Positions 9,053 to 18,163 of a stretch of DNA of 64,000 bases are shown piece by piece (the stretch's first letter is position 1; each line of letters starts with the position of its first letter). The DNA is from Teichococcus oryzae (GTDB taxonomy: Bacteria > Pseudomonadota > Alphaproteobacteria > Acetobacterales > Acetobacteraceae): assembly GCF_008386565.1 (NCBI RefSeq), contig NZ_VUKA01000002.1, forward strand, positions 124,001 to 188,000. The letters are read 5' to 3'. The translations under genes and the position numbers were made by a program. The notes beneath the pieces are model-generated. The model did not search any database. It saw only the letters and a list, made by a program, of their open reading frames with translations, and was not told where the DNA came from.

Positions 9053-9568
9053 ATGCCGTTGCGTGACGCGACCCCCGCAGACCTGCCGGCGATCACCGCG
9101 ATCTACGCCCACCATGTCCTGCACGGCACCGGCACCTTCGAGGAGGAGCCGCCGGACGAGGCCGCGATGGCCGCCCGGCTGCGGCGCGTGCAGGAGCGTG
9201 GCTGCGCCTGGCTGGTGGCGGAGGAGGCGGATGCCGTTCTGGGCTTCGCTTATTTCACCCCGTTCCGCGAATGCTCGGCCTATCGCCACTCGGCCGAGGA
9301 TTCGATCTATGTGCGCCATGACGTGCATGGCCAGGGGCTGGGCAAGAGCCTGGTGGCCGCCCTGCTGCAACGCGCGGAGCAGGCGGGCTACCGGCAGATC
9401 TTCGCCAATATTGGCGATTCGGAGAATGTGGGTTCCATCGGCCTGCACCTGTCGCTCGGCTTCCGGCAGGTCGGCACCTTGCGCGCCGCCGGGCTGAAAT
9501 TCGGCCGCTGGCTGGACGTGGTGCAGATGCAGCGGGGCCTGGGCGCCGCCGACCGCACCCTGCCCTAG
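9053..9568 (+). CDS. GNAT acetyltransferase, phosphinothricin/methionine-sulfoximine type
   Basis: This 171-aa protein begins with the family-typical RDATPADLPAITAIYAHHV. It has acetyl-CoA motif A in YVRHDVHGQGLGKSLVAAL (about residues 85-103) and the closing SLGFRQVGTLRAAG with a downstream W-LD-V-MQ motif. The family (Pat/Bar, YncA) acetylates small amines such as phosphinothricin or methionine sulfoximine; in a free-living bacterium this is usually detoxification. An in-frame GTG at 9038 also has a good ribosome site (AGGGGAAG). I prefer ATG 9053 because family homology starts there and GGAG precedes it by 9 bases. Confidence 0.85.
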   Translation: MPLRDATPADLPAITAIYAHHVLHGTGTFEEEPPDEAAMAARLRRVQERGCAWLVAEEADAVLGFAYFTPFRECSAYRHSAEDSIYVRHDVHGQGLGKSLVAALLQRAEQAGYRQIFANIGDSENVGSIGLHLSLGFRQVGTLRAAGLKFGRWLDVVQMQRGLGAADRTLP

Positions 9569-9730
9569 CGTCATACAGGGCCGGGTGTCCCGCCCCGGCC
9601 GCTTCCGCGACAGCCGGGCAGAATCGGGTAACCATCCGCGCCGTCATGCTTTCCACCTGAACGGCATTCATGCCGCGGCGCGAAAATCGCGTTTTCCTTC
9701 CTGCCCCTGAACCGAGGTTCCTGGCGAAAC

Positions 9731-9737
9731 GGAGGAG
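9731..9737 (+). promoter_or_regulatory. Ribosome site that fixes a TTG start
   Basis: GGAGGAG ends 3 bases before the TTG at 9741. No ATG occurs before the first membrane helix except one internal codon near residue 30, so TTG is the likely start of the MscS-like gene. Confidence 0.65.
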
Positions 9738-9740
9738 CTC

Positions 9741-10865
9741 TTGCTCGACCAGTTCGACGAAACCGCGCGGGACATCGTGGCGTCCGCCACCTGGGCGCCG
9801 GACTGGCTGCTCAGCATCGCCGTCCTCATGGCCGCGCTGCTGCCCGCCCTGCTGGCGCACCGCATCCTGTTCCGCATCATCAGCCGGCTGGTGCAGAGCC
9901 GCGACCTGTTCTGGCGGTCCCTGGTGCAGCGCACCGAAGGGCCGGTCCGGCTCGGCCTGATCGTGGTGGCGCTCAGCCTCGGCGCGGCCATCGCGCCGCT
10001 TTCGGCGGGGCAGGCGGCGGTGGCGCGGCACGCCCTGGCGATCTGCTTCATCTGCCTGGTGGGCTGGGTGGCGCTGACCGCGCTGCACATCTGGACCACC
10101 GTGTATCTGCGGAAGTTCAAGCTGGATTCCGAGGACAACCTCCTCGCCCGCAAGCACACCACCCAGTCGCGCATCCTGAAGCGCGTCGCCAGCGTGCTGA
10201 TCGTGCTGGTCACCGCTTCCGTCGCGCTGATGACCTTCGACGGGGTGCGGCAATATGGCGTGTCGCTGCTGGCCTCGGCCGGTGCCGCGGGCATCGTGAT
10301 GGGCCTGGCGCTGCAGCCCCTGCTGAAGAACCTGATCGCCGGCGTCCAGCTCGCCGTCACCCAGCCGATCCGCCTGGAGGATGCGGTGATCGTGGAAGGC
10401 GAATGGGGCAATGTGGAGGAGATCACCGCCACCTATGTCGTGGTGCGGCTGTGGGACTGGCGGCGCATGGTGCTGCCCTTATCCTATTTCATCGAGAAGC
10501 CGTTCCAGAACTGGACGCGGGAAAGCGCCTCCCTGATCGGCACGGTGATGCTGTATGTGGATTATTCGGCGCCGATCGAGGCGATGCGGCGCAAGCTGGA
10601 GGAGGTCGCGCGGGAAACCCCGCTCTGGGACCGCCGCGTGGTGAACATGCAGGTCACCGATTTCACCCCCGACACCATGCAGGTCCGCATGCTGGTTTCC
10701 GCCAGCAGCGCCGGCCGGGCCTTCGACCTGCGCTGCTGGGTGCGGGAACAGATGATCGGGTGGCTGCAGGCCGAGCATCCCGGGGCGCTGCCGCGCCAGC
10801 GGGCCGAGATCCGCCGCCTGCCGCGCGATGCCGCCTGGATGGAGGAAGCGGTGGCGGCGGAATAG
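9741..10865 (+). CDS. MscS-family small-conductance mechanosensitive channel
   Basis: This 374-aa inner-membrane protein has four hydrophobic segments (about residues 23-45, 72-92, 100-120, 150-170) and then the pore-lining MscS helix GAAGIVMGLALQPLLKNLIAG. The beta-domain follows, with IRLEDAVIVEGEWGNVEEI and a W-DWRRMVLPLSYF strand; a cytoplasmic alpha/beta domain completes the protein. The channel gates under membrane tension and releases solutes on hypo-osmotic shock. The TTG start rests on the GGAGGAG site. The stop codon lies 2 bases from the end of a convergent DUF1194 gene. Confidence 0.9.
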   Translation: MLDQFDETARDIVASATWAPDWLLSIAVLMAALLPALLAHRILFRIISRLVQSRDLFWRSLVQRTEGPVRLGLIVVALSLGAAIAPLSAGQAAVARHALAICFICLVGWVALTALHIWTTVYLRKFKLDSEDNLLARKHTTQSRILKRVASVLIVLVTASVALMTFDGVRQYGVSLLASAGAAGIVMGLALQPLLKNLIAGVQLAVTQPIRLEDAVIVEGEWGNVEEITATYVVVRLWDWRRMVLPLSYFIEKPFQNWTRESASLIGTVMLYVDYSAPIEAMRRKLEEVARETPLWDRRVVNMQVTDFTPDTMQVRMLVSASSAGRAFDLRCWVREQMIGWLQAEHPGALPRQRAEIRRLPRDAAWMEEAVAAE

Positions 10866-10866
10866 C

Positions 10867-11484
10867 TCACGCCACCAGCAGGCCGCCGCCGATCTCCCGC
10901 CGCAGCTTGCGGCGGATGGCATCGGCGAAATCGACGTAATCGGCGCAGCTCATGGCGAAGGCGCCGGGGCCGCCGATCACCTCCGCCTCGAAATGCGCCA
11001 GCAGGCCGGGCTCCTCGTTCAGCACCGCCAGCGCGTTGAGGGTGACGCCGGCGGCCACCCCGATGTCGCGCACACCGCCGGGAGCGCGGCCCCGGTTGTG
11101 CGCGCCATCGCCCGACACATCCAGCACCAGCCGCGCCGCCTGGGCCGGGCAGCGCGCCAGCAGCGCCAGCCCGGCCGCCATGCCGGGCCCCAGCGCCGTG
11201 ACGCCGGGCTGCGGCAGGCGCGGGGCGTTCTCGATGGCATCGGCCAGGGCGGCGGCGGCGGCCGCGCCATCCACCCGCATCCACGGCACCGCCACCTCCT
11301 GCGCCGAGGACCAGAACAGCACCGCCACCGCCACCGCCCCGCGCGGCCCGGCGGCGCAGGCCTGGGCGATGTCCGCTTCCCGGAAGGCCCCGGCCAGGCC
11401 GCCGATCATCAGCCCGAACTCGGCGAAGTCCACGCTGGCGGACACATCCACCGCAAGGCATAGCGCCAGATCCACCGGGTCCAT
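10867..11484 (-). CDS. DUF1194 protein with von Willebrand A-type fold
   Basis: This 205-aa protein opens directly into a VWA-like strand with the metal-ion site motif DVSAS (residues 13-17). LVLDVSGDGAHNRG follows near residue 120, with a second DxSxDG-like metal contact. Members of DUF1194 are usually exported. Here the ATG with a GGGGAGAAG ribosome site gives no signal peptide, and the upstream 27 codons in frame do not form one either. The role is unknown; VWA domains mediate metal-dependent protein contacts. The tail-to-tail junction with the MscS gene leaves no terminator space. Confidence 0.78.
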   Translation of the reverse strand: MDPVDLALCLAVDVSASVDFAEFGLMIGGLAGAFREADIAQACAAGPRGAVAVAVLFWSSAQEVAVPWMRVDGAAAAAALADAIENAPRLPQPGVTALGPGMAAGLALLARCPAQAARLVLDVSGDGAHNRGRAPGGVRDIGVAAGVTLNALAVLNEEPGLLAHFEAEVIGGPGAFAMSCADYVDFADAIRRKLRREIGGGLLVA

Positions 11485-11658
11485 GCATTCTTCTCCCCTT
11501 GCCGGCCTTGCCGCGTTAGGATGCGCCGGCGCTGCGAGAAAGGGCGGAAAACCGCGCCCTGGCATTGAACCCTCCGCGCAGCGTGCTCACCTTTCGTGCT
11601 CCTAACTTTCCGGTAAGGTTTGGCGCGGCCAACCGCCACCCGCTTCTGAGGATGGATA

Positions 11659-12354
11659 ATGGACGGACGAACCGGCACCGCATCGCCGGACGCCACGATG
11701 GATCAGTTCGCGCCCGATGCCGTTTCCCGTGGCTCCTCTCCCGGGCCATCCCACGGTCCAGCCGCAGCCCCGATCACCCGCATCATCGCCCAGGTCGCCG
11801 CCACCTTTCCCGGGGAGCGCATCACCCTGGGCGAGATGGCGGAAGCCTTTGGCGAGCGCGCCTTCGGCCTGCTGATCCTGCTGCTGTGCCTGCCCAGCCT
11901 GCTGCCCGGCATGGCCAGCGTGTTCGGCCTGCCGATGCTGATCCTGGGCCTGCAGATGGGGCTGGGCCGCACCCGCCCTTCCCTGCCGCGCTTCCTGGCC
12001 GCCAGGACGGTGAAGCGGACGGACCTGATGCGGCTGGCGAACGCGTCGTCCCGCGGGTTGAAGACGGTGGAGCGCTTCGTGCGCCCCCGCCCCGGCTGGT
12101 GCATCGAGCCGGCGGGAGAGCGGCTGGTGGGCTGGATGACCGTGCTGGCGGCGCTGATGCTGATCCTGCCCGGGCCGGGCACCAACGGGCCACCGGCCTT
12201 CGGCACCATCATCATGGCCCTGGGCGTGGTGGAGCAGGACAGCCGCGTCACCGGCATCGGCCTGGTCGTGACCATCGCCGGCTGCCTGTTCGCCGCCGGC
12301 GTGCTGGTGGCGCTGTGCTGGTTCGGCTGGCAGGCGGTCGGGTTCATCTTCTGA
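11659..12354 (+). CDS. exoD: ExoD-family exopolysaccharide-associated membrane protein
   Basis: This 231-aa protein has a polar N-terminus of about 40 residues, then the ExoD core. ITLGEMAEAFGERAFGLLILLLCLP begins in the 50s and PGMASVFGLPMLILGLQMGLG follows near 85. Three to four membrane segments are present, the last two at the C-terminus. ExoD was identified in rhizobia as needed for exopolysaccharide production and alkaline tolerance; its biochemical role is unclear. The gene is about 41 kb from the polysaccharide locus in this window, so no operon link is seen. Confidence 0.85.
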   Translation: MDGRTGTASPDATMDQFAPDAVSRGSSPGPSHGPAAAPITRIIAQVAATFPGERITLGEMAEAFGERAFGLLILLLCLPSLLPGMASVFGLPMLILGLQMGLGRTRPSLPRFLAARTVKRTDLMRLANASSRGLKTVERFVRPRPGWCIEPAGERLVGWMTVLAALMLILPGPGTNGPPAFGTIIMALGVVEQDSRVTGIGLVVTIAGCLFAAGVLVALCWFGWQAVGFIF

Positions 12355-12361
12355 CAGGATG

Positions 12362-12384
12362 CGCGGGAACAGGGCGTTCCCGCG
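12362..12384. terminator. Hairpin between convergent exoD and phnW-like genes
   Basis: CGCGGGAAC pairs perfectly with GTTCCCGCG around a 5-base loop. No T-run follows. Its position between converging genes suggests a bidirectional stop or a 3'-end stabilising structure. Confidence 0.5.
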
Positions 12385-12441
12385 AGCGGCCCGGCGGCCG
12401 GGGCGGAACGGGGGCCTGACGACGGCCGCCCGCGCCCCCTT

Positions 12442-13572
12442 TCAGGCGGCTTCGCGCAGCCGCACGCCCAGCTCCTCCAGCGCGCCGCGCATGGCGCCCA
12501 GCGCGAAGCGGATCTCGTCCGGCCCCACATGGCCGATGCAGCCGACGCGGAAGGTCGGCTCGGCCGTGTTGTGGAAGTTGCTGATCAGCACGCCGCGCCG
12601 CTTCAGCGCATCCACGAAGCGCTGCAGCTCGAAGGCCGGATGGTCGGGCTGGTGGAACAGCACGATGACCGGCCCCTGCTGCTCCCGGTCGAGATAGGGC
12701 TTCAGCCCCAGCGCCTGCCCGCCCTCATGCAGGATGCGGGCATTCTCGCGGTAGCGGGCGAGCCGCACCGGCTGCCCGCCCTCGACCAGGAAGATGTCCA
12801 GCGCGATGCCGAAGGCGTGCAGCGCCTGCACCGGCGGCGTGAAGCGGAAGCTGCCCCAGCTGGTGCGCTGCGCCGTGTCGAACACATCGGCCAGGTCGAA
12901 GGACCAGGACTGGGCGTTGCCCCGCGAGGCCTCGACCCGCCCGATCGGGCAGATGGCGAAGCCGAGACCCGGCAGCCCCTCGATGCATTTGTTGGAGGTG
13001 AACACCACCGCATCCACCTCCGGCTGCGCCTTCAGGTCGAAGGGCAGCGCGCCGAAGGCCGAGACGGCATCGACAATCATGCGGCGGCCATGCTCCCGCG
13101 CCACGGCGCCGATCGCCGGTACGTCGTTGACGATGCCGCTGCCGGTTTCGGAATACACGATGCCGACATGGCTGATCGCCGGGTCCGCGGCGAGCGCCGC
13201 GCCGATCTCGGCCGGGGCGATGCTGCGCTTGTCCGTGCAGGGCAGGGCCACGATGGCGCGGCCCGCCTCGCGCGCCAGGCGGGCCATGCGCTCGGCATAG
13301 GCGCCGTTCATCGGGATCAGCAGCTTGCCCGCGCCGGGCCGGTCCTGCGCCGGGATGAAGGTGCGGATCGCCGCCTCGGTGATGAAATGGCCGGCGCCCT
13401 GCAATGGCAGGCAGGCATGCTGGCCGGCCACGCCGCCGGCGATGTCGCGCAGCTTCTCGCGGATGGCGATGTATTCGGGAAAGAAGTCACGGTCCCAGGG
13501 GGCGATGTCCACCGCCATGGCAGCCCGCACTTCGGGACGGGTCTGCACGGGACCGGGAATCAACAACAACAT
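12442..13572 (-). CDS. phnW: 2-aminoethylphosphonate--pyruvate transaminase-like enzyme
   Basis: This 376-aa PLP enzyme belongs to the class V aminotransferase fold. It opens with LLIPGPVQTRPEV. The PLP aspartate region is MIVDAVSAFG and the Schiff-base lysine lies in TSNKCIEGLPGLGFAI near residue 195. The NKC-x-G-PG pattern is characteristic of PhnW, which converts 2-aminoethylphosphonate plus pyruvate to phosphonoacetaldehyde plus alanine. No phnX, phnA or phosphonate transporter is adjacent, so the enzyme may act on another amine, as serine-glyoxylate-type relatives do. AGGAA lies 9 bases before the ATG. Confidence 0.8.
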   Translation of the reverse strand: MLLLIPGPVQTRPEVRAAMAVDIAPWDRDFFPEYIAIREKLRDIAGGVAGQHACLPLQGAGHFITEAAIRTFIPAQDRPGAGKLLIPMNGAYAERMARLAREAGRAIVALPCTDKRSIAPAEIGAALAADPAISHVGIVYSETGSGIVNDVPAIGAVAREHGRRMIVDAVSAFGALPFDLKAQPEVDAVVFTSNKCIEGLPGLGFAICPIGRVEASRGNAQSWSFDLADVFDTAQRTSWGSFRFTPPVQALHAFGIALDIFLVEGGQPVRLARYRENARILHEGGQALGLKPYLDREQQGPVIVLFHQPDHPAFELQRFVDALKRRGVLISNFHNTAEPTFRVGCIGHVGPDEIRFALGAMRGALEELGVRLREAA

Positions 13573-13780
13573 TCTGGCTGTTCCTGTTCAGGCGTTTCGG
13601 AGGGCCATTCGGAAGCCGGCGGGCCCGACCCGCGCCTCTGCACAAACAGCCAACCACAGGCTGCCTCCGCCACCCGGCAAAGGAAAGGGGAGATACGCCG
13701 GGAAATGCAACCCGTGGGAAAGGAGGCGCGAAACCATGCCGCGCGGCAGCGGGCCGCCTTTGCATTCCCGGAAAACAGAA

Positions 13781-13814
13781 AAGGGCGCTGCCGGTGGCCG
13801 GCAGCGCCCTTTTT
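13781..13814. terminator. Intrinsic terminator, bidirectional, downstream of the nitronate monooxygenase gene
   Basis: A 13-bp perfect stem (AGGGCGCTGCCGG / CCGGCAGCGCCCT) encloses a TGG loop. TTTTT follows on the plus strand; on the minus strand the stem is followed by TTTTCTGTTTTC. It starts 13 bases beyond the minus-strand stop at 13827, so its main role is ending that transcript. The plus-strand run would block read-through from the other side. Confidence 0.85.
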
Positions 13815-13826
13815 CCTGAAACGGCC

Positions 13827-15227
13827 TCAGCGGCCGGACATGATCCGCTCGACCAGCTGTTTCACCGAGGGGATGAAGCCGTTCGAGTAGAACGGGTCCG
13901 CGCCGAAGCGATAGGCGTTGTGGCCGGCGAACATCAGGTTGTGCTCGATGGCGCCGTCATGGGCGATGTCCTGCAGCGTCTTCTGGATGCAGAAGGAGCG
14001 CGGATCGGCCTTCTTGCCGTTGGTGTAGTCCGGCCCGTGCTGGGTCCAGTTGGAAAACCGGCAATGGGACAGGCAGCCCATGCAGTCGGTCTGGTCCTTC
14101 AGGATTTCCCGCGCATTCTCGGGCGTCACGAAGACCAGGGTGCTGTCGGGGGTGCGCAGCGCCTCGGTGTAGCCCTGGGCTTCCCAGTGATGCACGCGCT
14201 CCAGGTCGCCGGGCGCCAGCCAGACCAGGCGCTTGCGCGGGCCCACGCCGTATTCGGCGGTGTGCTCGCCGACCGGCTCGGGGCTGACCGCCACCTGGCG
14301 CTCGTTGCGGGCCTCCAGGTCGCGCAGGAAGTCGTTGCGCACGGCCGAGGAATAGAAGCCGGTGGGCGAGAAGGGCTGCAGCAGCACGTCGCCCGGCTTC
14401 AGCGTCAGCAGGCGCTGCTTCCAGGACTCGCTGATCGGGCTTTCCTGGGTCAGCAGCGGGCGGGTGCCGAACTGGAAGGCGACCGGGCCCAGCTCGGGGT
14501 TGTCGATCCAGTCCTCCCATTCCTCCAGCCACCAGACGCCGCCGGCCATGATGATCGGCACGTCGCCCAGGCCGAAGGCGCGCATCTGCTCGCGCAGCTT
14601 GCGGACGCGCTCATAAGGCGCCTCGGGCTTGTTCGGGTCCTCGGAATTGGACAGGCCGTTATGGCCGCCGGCCAGCCAGGGGTCCTCATAGACCACGCCG
14701 CCCAGCAGCTCCGCCGCCTTGCTGTAGGAACGCTTCCACAGCGCCGCGAAGGCCCGGCCGGAGGACACGATGGGGTAATAGAAGACGTTGAACTCGCGGG
14801 CGATCTCGGCCAGCCGGTAGGGCATGCCGGCGCCGCAGGTGACGCCGTTGATCAGCCCCTTGGCGCCTTCCAGCACGCCACGCAGCACGCGCTCGGCGCC
14901 GCCCATCTCCCATAGCACGTTGATGTGGATGCGGCCGCGGCCATTGGCCCGCTCATGCGCCTCGCGCGCCTGCGCGATGCCGCCGGCGATGCCATAGGCC
15001 ACCAGCTCCTCGTGGCGGTCGCGGCGGGTGCGGCCGTGATAGACCTGGCGGATGACATTGCCATCCGCATCGTAGCTGTCGGCGTTGACGCCGGAGAAGG
15101 TGCCGATGCCACCGGCGCCCGCCCATTCGCCACAGGATGCCCCCGTGGAGACGGCGACGCCCTTGCCGCCTTCCACCAGCGGAAGCACGTCCACACCGCC
15201 CATCCGGATCGCGTTGATTGCCTTCAC
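13827..15227 (-). CDS. Nitronate monooxygenase-family flavoprotein with Cys-rich C-terminus
   Basis: This 466-aa protein has a TIM-barrel FMN domain of the 2-nitropropane dioxygenase/nitronate monooxygenase type. It includes GLINGVTCGAGMPYR near residue 125, VVYEDPWLAGGHNGL near 175 with the typical His, and VPIIMAGGVW near 225. It is about 100 residues longer than the common family members. The extension carries CMGCLSHCRFSNW and a later FCIQK, so four Cys lie within about 45 residues. The family oxidises nitronates or acts as NADH:quinone reductase. The start is a GTG with AAGG 5 bases upstream. Its promoter region contains a perfect inverted repeat at 15274-15292. Confidence 0.85.
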   Translation of the reverse strand: MKAINAIRMGGVDVLPLVEGGKGVAVSTGASCGEWAGAGGIGTFSGVNADSYDADGNVIRQVYHGRTRRDRHEELVAYGIAGGIAQAREAHERANGRGRIHINVLWEMGGAERVLRGVLEGAKGLINGVTCGAGMPYRLAEIAREFNVFYYPIVSSGRAFAALWKRSYSKAAELLGGVVYEDPWLAGGHNGLSNSEDPNKPEAPYERVRKLREQMRAFGLGDVPIIMAGGVWWLEEWEDWIDNPELGPVAFQFGTRPLLTQESPISESWKQRLLTLKPGDVLLQPFSPTGFYSSAVRNDFLRDLEARNERQVAVSPEPVGEHTAEYGVGPRKRLVWLAPGDLERVHHWEAQGYTEALRTPDSTLVFVTPENAREILKDQTDCMGCLSHCRFSNWTQHGPDYTNGKKADPRSFCIQKTLQDIAHDGAIEHNLMFAGHNAYRFGADPFYSNGFIPSVKQLVERIMSGR

Positions 15228-15273
15228 CGCAGCCTTACCGTTCCCGAAACTGATTTCACGATAGCGTCATTTA

Positions 15274-15292
15274 GAATGGGCCACACCCATTC
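15274..15292. promoter_or_regulatory. Inverted-repeat operator candidate before the nitronate monooxygenase gene
   Basis: GAATGGG and CCCATTC form a perfect 7-bp repeat separated by 5 bases, 47 bases upstream of the GTG start. The spacing of the half-sites is compatible with a dimeric regulator. No regulator gene is adjacent. Confidence 0.45.
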
Positions 15293-15336
15293 CGAGCCCC
15301 ACGCCTGAAATTTTTTGAAATCTGGCGTGAGCGCGA

Positions 15337-15352
15337 CGGGGAGGGGTCCCCG
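15337..15352 (-). terminator. Short hairpin downstream of pnp
   Basis: CGGGGA and TCCCCG form a 6-bp stem with a 4-base loop, 17 bases past the pnp stop. An AT-rich tract containing AAAAAA/TTTTTT lies about 20 bases further on. It is weak as an intrinsic terminator. Confidence 0.4.
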
Positions 15353-15368
15353 CCGCTTCCGGCTCAAC

Positions 15369-17570
15369 TCAGTCGTGGTCGCGACGCGGACGACGCTCAC
15401 GGCGCTCCCGGCGCTCGCCGCCCTCGCCCTCGCCCTCACTTTCGGCGCGGGGGCGGCGGGCGCCGACCTGCTCACTGATATCGGCACCCGTGGCCTGATC
15501 CACAACCCGCATGGACAGCTTCACCTTGCCGCGGTCGTCGAAGCCCAGCACCTTCACCTTCACCTTGTCGCCCTGCTTGACGATGTCGGTGGTCTTGTTG
15601 ACGCGCTCATTCGACAGCTCGGAGATGTGGACGAGGCCGTCCTTGGCGCCGAGGAAGTTCACGAAGGCGCCGAAATCGGCGGTCTTCACCACGGTGCCGT
15701 TGTAGATCACGCCGACCTCCGGCTCGGCGGTGATGCCGCGGATGCGGTCGATCGCGGCCTGCGTCGCCTCGGGGGAGGTGGACGCGATCTTGATCGTGCC
15801 GTCATCCTCGATGTCGATCTTGGTGCCGGTGGTCTCCACGATGTCGCGGATCACCTTGCCGCCCGTGCCGATCACTTCGCGGATCTTGTCCTTCGGCACG
15901 TTGATCACGGTGATCTTCGGCGCGTTGGAGGCGACATCGGTGCGGGCGCCGGTCAGGCCCTTCGCCATCTCGCCCAGGATGTGCAGCCGGCCGCCCTTGG
16001 CCTGCTCCAGCGCGATCTTCATGATCTCGGGCGTGATGGAGGTGATCTTGATGTCCATCTGGAGGGCGGTGATGCCTTCCTCCGTGCCGGCCACCTTGAA
16101 GTCCATGTCCCCGAGATGGTCCTCGTCGCCCAGGATGTCGGACAGGACCGCGTAGCCCTTCTCCTCCTTGATCAGGCCCATGGCGATGCCGGCGCAGGGG
16201 CGCTTCAGCGGCACGCCGGCATCCATCAGCGACAGCGAGGTGCCGCAAACGGTGGCCATCGAGGAGGAGCCGTTCGACTCGGTGATCTCGGACACTACGC
16301 GCATGGTGTAGGGGAAGGTGGACTTCTCCGGCAGCAGCGGCTTGATGGCGCGCCAGGCCAGCTTGCCATGGCCGATCTCGCGGCGGCCGGGGCTGCCCAT
16401 CCGGCCCGTCTCGTTCACCGAATAGGGCGGGAAGTTGTAGTGCAGCATGAAGTTCTCGCGGTACTCGCCCGCGAGCTGGTCGATGATCTGCTCATCCTGG
16501 CCGGTGCCGAGCGTCGCCACGCAGAAGGCCTGCGTTTCGCCACGGGTGAACAGCGCCGAGCCATGGGAGCGCGGCAGCACGCCGACCTCGGCCACGATCG
16601 GGCGCACGGTCTTGGTGTCGCGGCCATCGATGCGCATGCCGGTGTCGAGGATGGCGTTGCGGACGACGTCCGCTTCCAGCTCCTTCAGCAGCCCCTTGGC
16701 GGCGGCGGCCTCATCCTCGGAAAGCTGCTCGAGCAGCGCCTTCTTGGCCGCGCCCACCTTCTGCTGGCGGAGCAGCTTCTGGGTTTCCTTGTAGGCCTCG
16801 CCGATGGAGGCGCTGCCCAGCTCGGCCAGCTTCTTCTTCAGCGCCGCCGTTTCGGCCGCTTCCTCGGGCAGGTCCCAGGGCTCCTTGGCGGCGCGCTCGG
16901 CCAGCTCGATGATGCCCTCGATCACGGGCTGGAAGCCCTTGTGGCCGAAGGTCACGGCGCCCAGCATGTCGTCCTCGGACAGCTCCTGCGCCTCCGACTC
17001 CACCATCAGCACGCCCTCGGCGGTGCCGGCGACGACCAAGTCGAGCTTGGAGCTCTTCATCTGCTCCAGCGTCGGGTTCAGCACGAAAGCGCCCTCGATC
17101 AGGCCGACGCGCGCAGCACCCACCGGGCCGAAGAAGGGAATGCCCGACAGCGTCAGCGCGGCGGAGCAACCGACCAGCGCCACGATGTCCGGGCTGTTCT
17201 CCATGTCATGCGACAGCACCGTCGCGATGACCTGCACCTCGTTGCGGAACCCTTCCGGGAACAGCGGGCGGATCGGGCGGTCGATCAGGCGGGAGATCAG
17301 GGTCTCCGCCTCGGAAGGACGGCCCTCGCGCTTGAAGAAGCCGCCCGGGATCTTGCCGGCCGCGAAGGCCTTTTCCTGGTAGTTCACGGTGAGCGGGAAG
17401 AAATCCTGCCCCGGCTTCACGTTGCGGGCGCCGACCACGGTGCAGAGCACGATGGTGTCGCCGAGCCGGGCCATCACCGCGCCATCAGCCTGGCGGGCGA
17501 CCTTGCCGGTCTCCAGCGTCAGCGTCTTGCCGGCCCAGTCGATGTCCTTGCGGAAGTAGTTGTCGAACAT
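15369..17570 (-). CDS. pnp: Polyribonucleotide nucleotidyltransferase (PNPase)
   Basis: This 733-aa enzyme is the phosphorolytic 3'-5' exoribonuclease of the RNA degradosome. It has two RNase PH domains (about residues 1-210 and 310-535) separated by a helical domain. A KH domain ([20 protein letters not shown], from about 555) and an S1 domain ([16 protein letters not shown], from about 625) follow. The tail after residue 695 is a charged Arg/Glu run ending in RRPRRDHD, as in other alphaproteobacteria. In most bacteria rpsO lies immediately upstream; here nearly 400 non-coding bases and a DUF2256 gene do instead. Confidence 0.97.
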   Translation of the reverse strand: MFDNYFRKDIDWAGKTLTLETGKVARQADGAVMARLGDTIVLCTVVGARNVKPGQDFFPLTVNYQEKAFAAGKIPGGFFKREGRPSEAETLISRLIDRPIRPLFPEGFRNEVQVIATVLSHDMENSPDIVALVGCSAALTLSGIPFFGPVGAARVGLIEGAFVLNPTLEQMKSSKLDLVVAGTAEGVLMVESEAQELSEDDMLGAVTFGHKGFQPVIEGIIELAERAAKEPWDLPEEAAETAALKKKLAELGSASIGEAYKETQKLLRQQKVGAAKKALLEQLSEDEAAAAKGLLKELEADVVRNAILDTGMRIDGRDTKTVRPIVAEVGVLPRSHGSALFTRGETQAFCVATLGTGQDEQIIDQLAGEYRENFMLHYNFPPYSVNETGRMGSPGRREIGHGKLAWRAIKPLLPEKSTFPYTMRVVSEITESNGSSSMATVCGTSLSLMDAGVPLKRPCAGIAMGLIKEEKGYAVLSDILGDEDHLGDMDFKVAGTEEGITALQMDIKITSITPEIMKIALEQAKGGRLHILGEMAKGLTGARTDVASNAPKITVINVPKDKIREVIGTGGKVIRDIVETTGTKIDIEDDGTIKIASTSPEATQAAIDRIRGITAEPEVGVIYNGTVVKTADFGAFVNFLGAKDGLVHISELSNERVNKTTDIVKQGDKVKVKVLGFDDRGKVKLSMRVVDQATGADISEQVGARRPRAESEGEGEGGERRERRERRPRRDHD

Positions 17571-17966
17571 GAATCGTCCTTGGCATCGCGGCCCGCGGCA
17601 TTCCTACCTGCGGGCCTTGCGTCCCCCCCGCCGGGCGGTGCCGCGCGCGGGGTCTCATGGGGCGATGCGGAACAGCCTCGAACGCCGGACCAGGATTTCG
17701 CCCCCGATGGGGGCGATCGGCGTCTCGGGCGGCATGGGGTGGCCGCGGGAACCGCGGAACGCACCATGTGGCCGGAAACGCCGCCACGCTCCCCTTGCAA
17801 GGGTCGCGCCCGGTGCAGCCTCGTGCTTCCCGCTCGCCAGCGGGTCCGGGCCTGCCCGAGTCGGGCCGCCCGGGCGGCGTTATGGACGCACATTCACCGC
17901 GATGCCACGGAAAAATCGCCGCCCGCCTGGCGGGACCATTCCCTCACGGCCAAGCCCGCGCCGTTT
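17571..17966. other. 396-base gap upstream of pnp
   Basis: No reading frame here has convincing composition or a ribosome site. The gap probably contains the pnp promoter and leader. The only clear structure is the hairpin at 17698-17716. No tRNA or rpsO-like sequence is visible. Confidence 0.6.
17698..17716 (-). promoter_or_regulatory. Leader hairpin upstream of pnp
   Basis: TCGCCCCC pairs with GGGGGCGA around a GAT loop, about 130 bases upstream of the pnp ATG. In enterobacteria the pnp leader holds an RNase III-cleaved stem used for autocontrol. This stem is shorter, and an equivalent role here is only inferred from its position. Confidence 0.35.
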
Positions 17967-18146
17967 TCAGCGCCGCGGCGGCACGGGTCCGGCCGACCCC
18001 CGGGACGCCGGAAATCGCTCGGAGCGGCAGGCATCGGAGCAGTAGCGCACCTGCTCCCAGTCGCGCGCCCATTTGCGCCGCCACGCGAAGGGGCGGCCGC
18101 AGGCGGCGCAGATCTTCTGCGGCAGGTGCGGCTTCTTGTGCGCCAT
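17967..18146 (-). CDS. DUF2256 small zinc-finger protein
   Basis: This 59-aa gene starts [16 protein letters not shown], preceded by a GGAAAGGGG ribosome site. Two Cys pairs, C-AAC at residues 13/16 and C-SDAC at 36/40, surround the conserved block [18 protein letters not shown]. This matches the DUF2256 family, a treble-clef or zinc-ribbon type module of unknown function often found near photolyase-like genes; no such gene is in the window. The C-terminal 15 residues are a Pro/Arg/Ser tail. It lies between the pckA terminator and pnp on the same strand, so it is probably transcribed separately from pckA. Confidence 0.85.
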   Translation of the reverse strand: MAHKKPHLPQKICAACGRPFAWRRKWARDWEQVRYCSDACRSERFPASRGSAGPVPPRR

Positions 18147-18163
18147 GCAGACCCCTTTCCACG

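Noticed and set aside
13573-13826. Small gene between phnW-like and nitronate monooxygenase genes
   Set aside because: Short ATG frames exist on the plus strand near 13700-13760, but composition is poor and they run into the terminator.
17571-17966. rpsO or a tRNA upstream of pnp
   Set aside because: No frame resembles S15, and no cloverleaf or T-loop consensus is visible.
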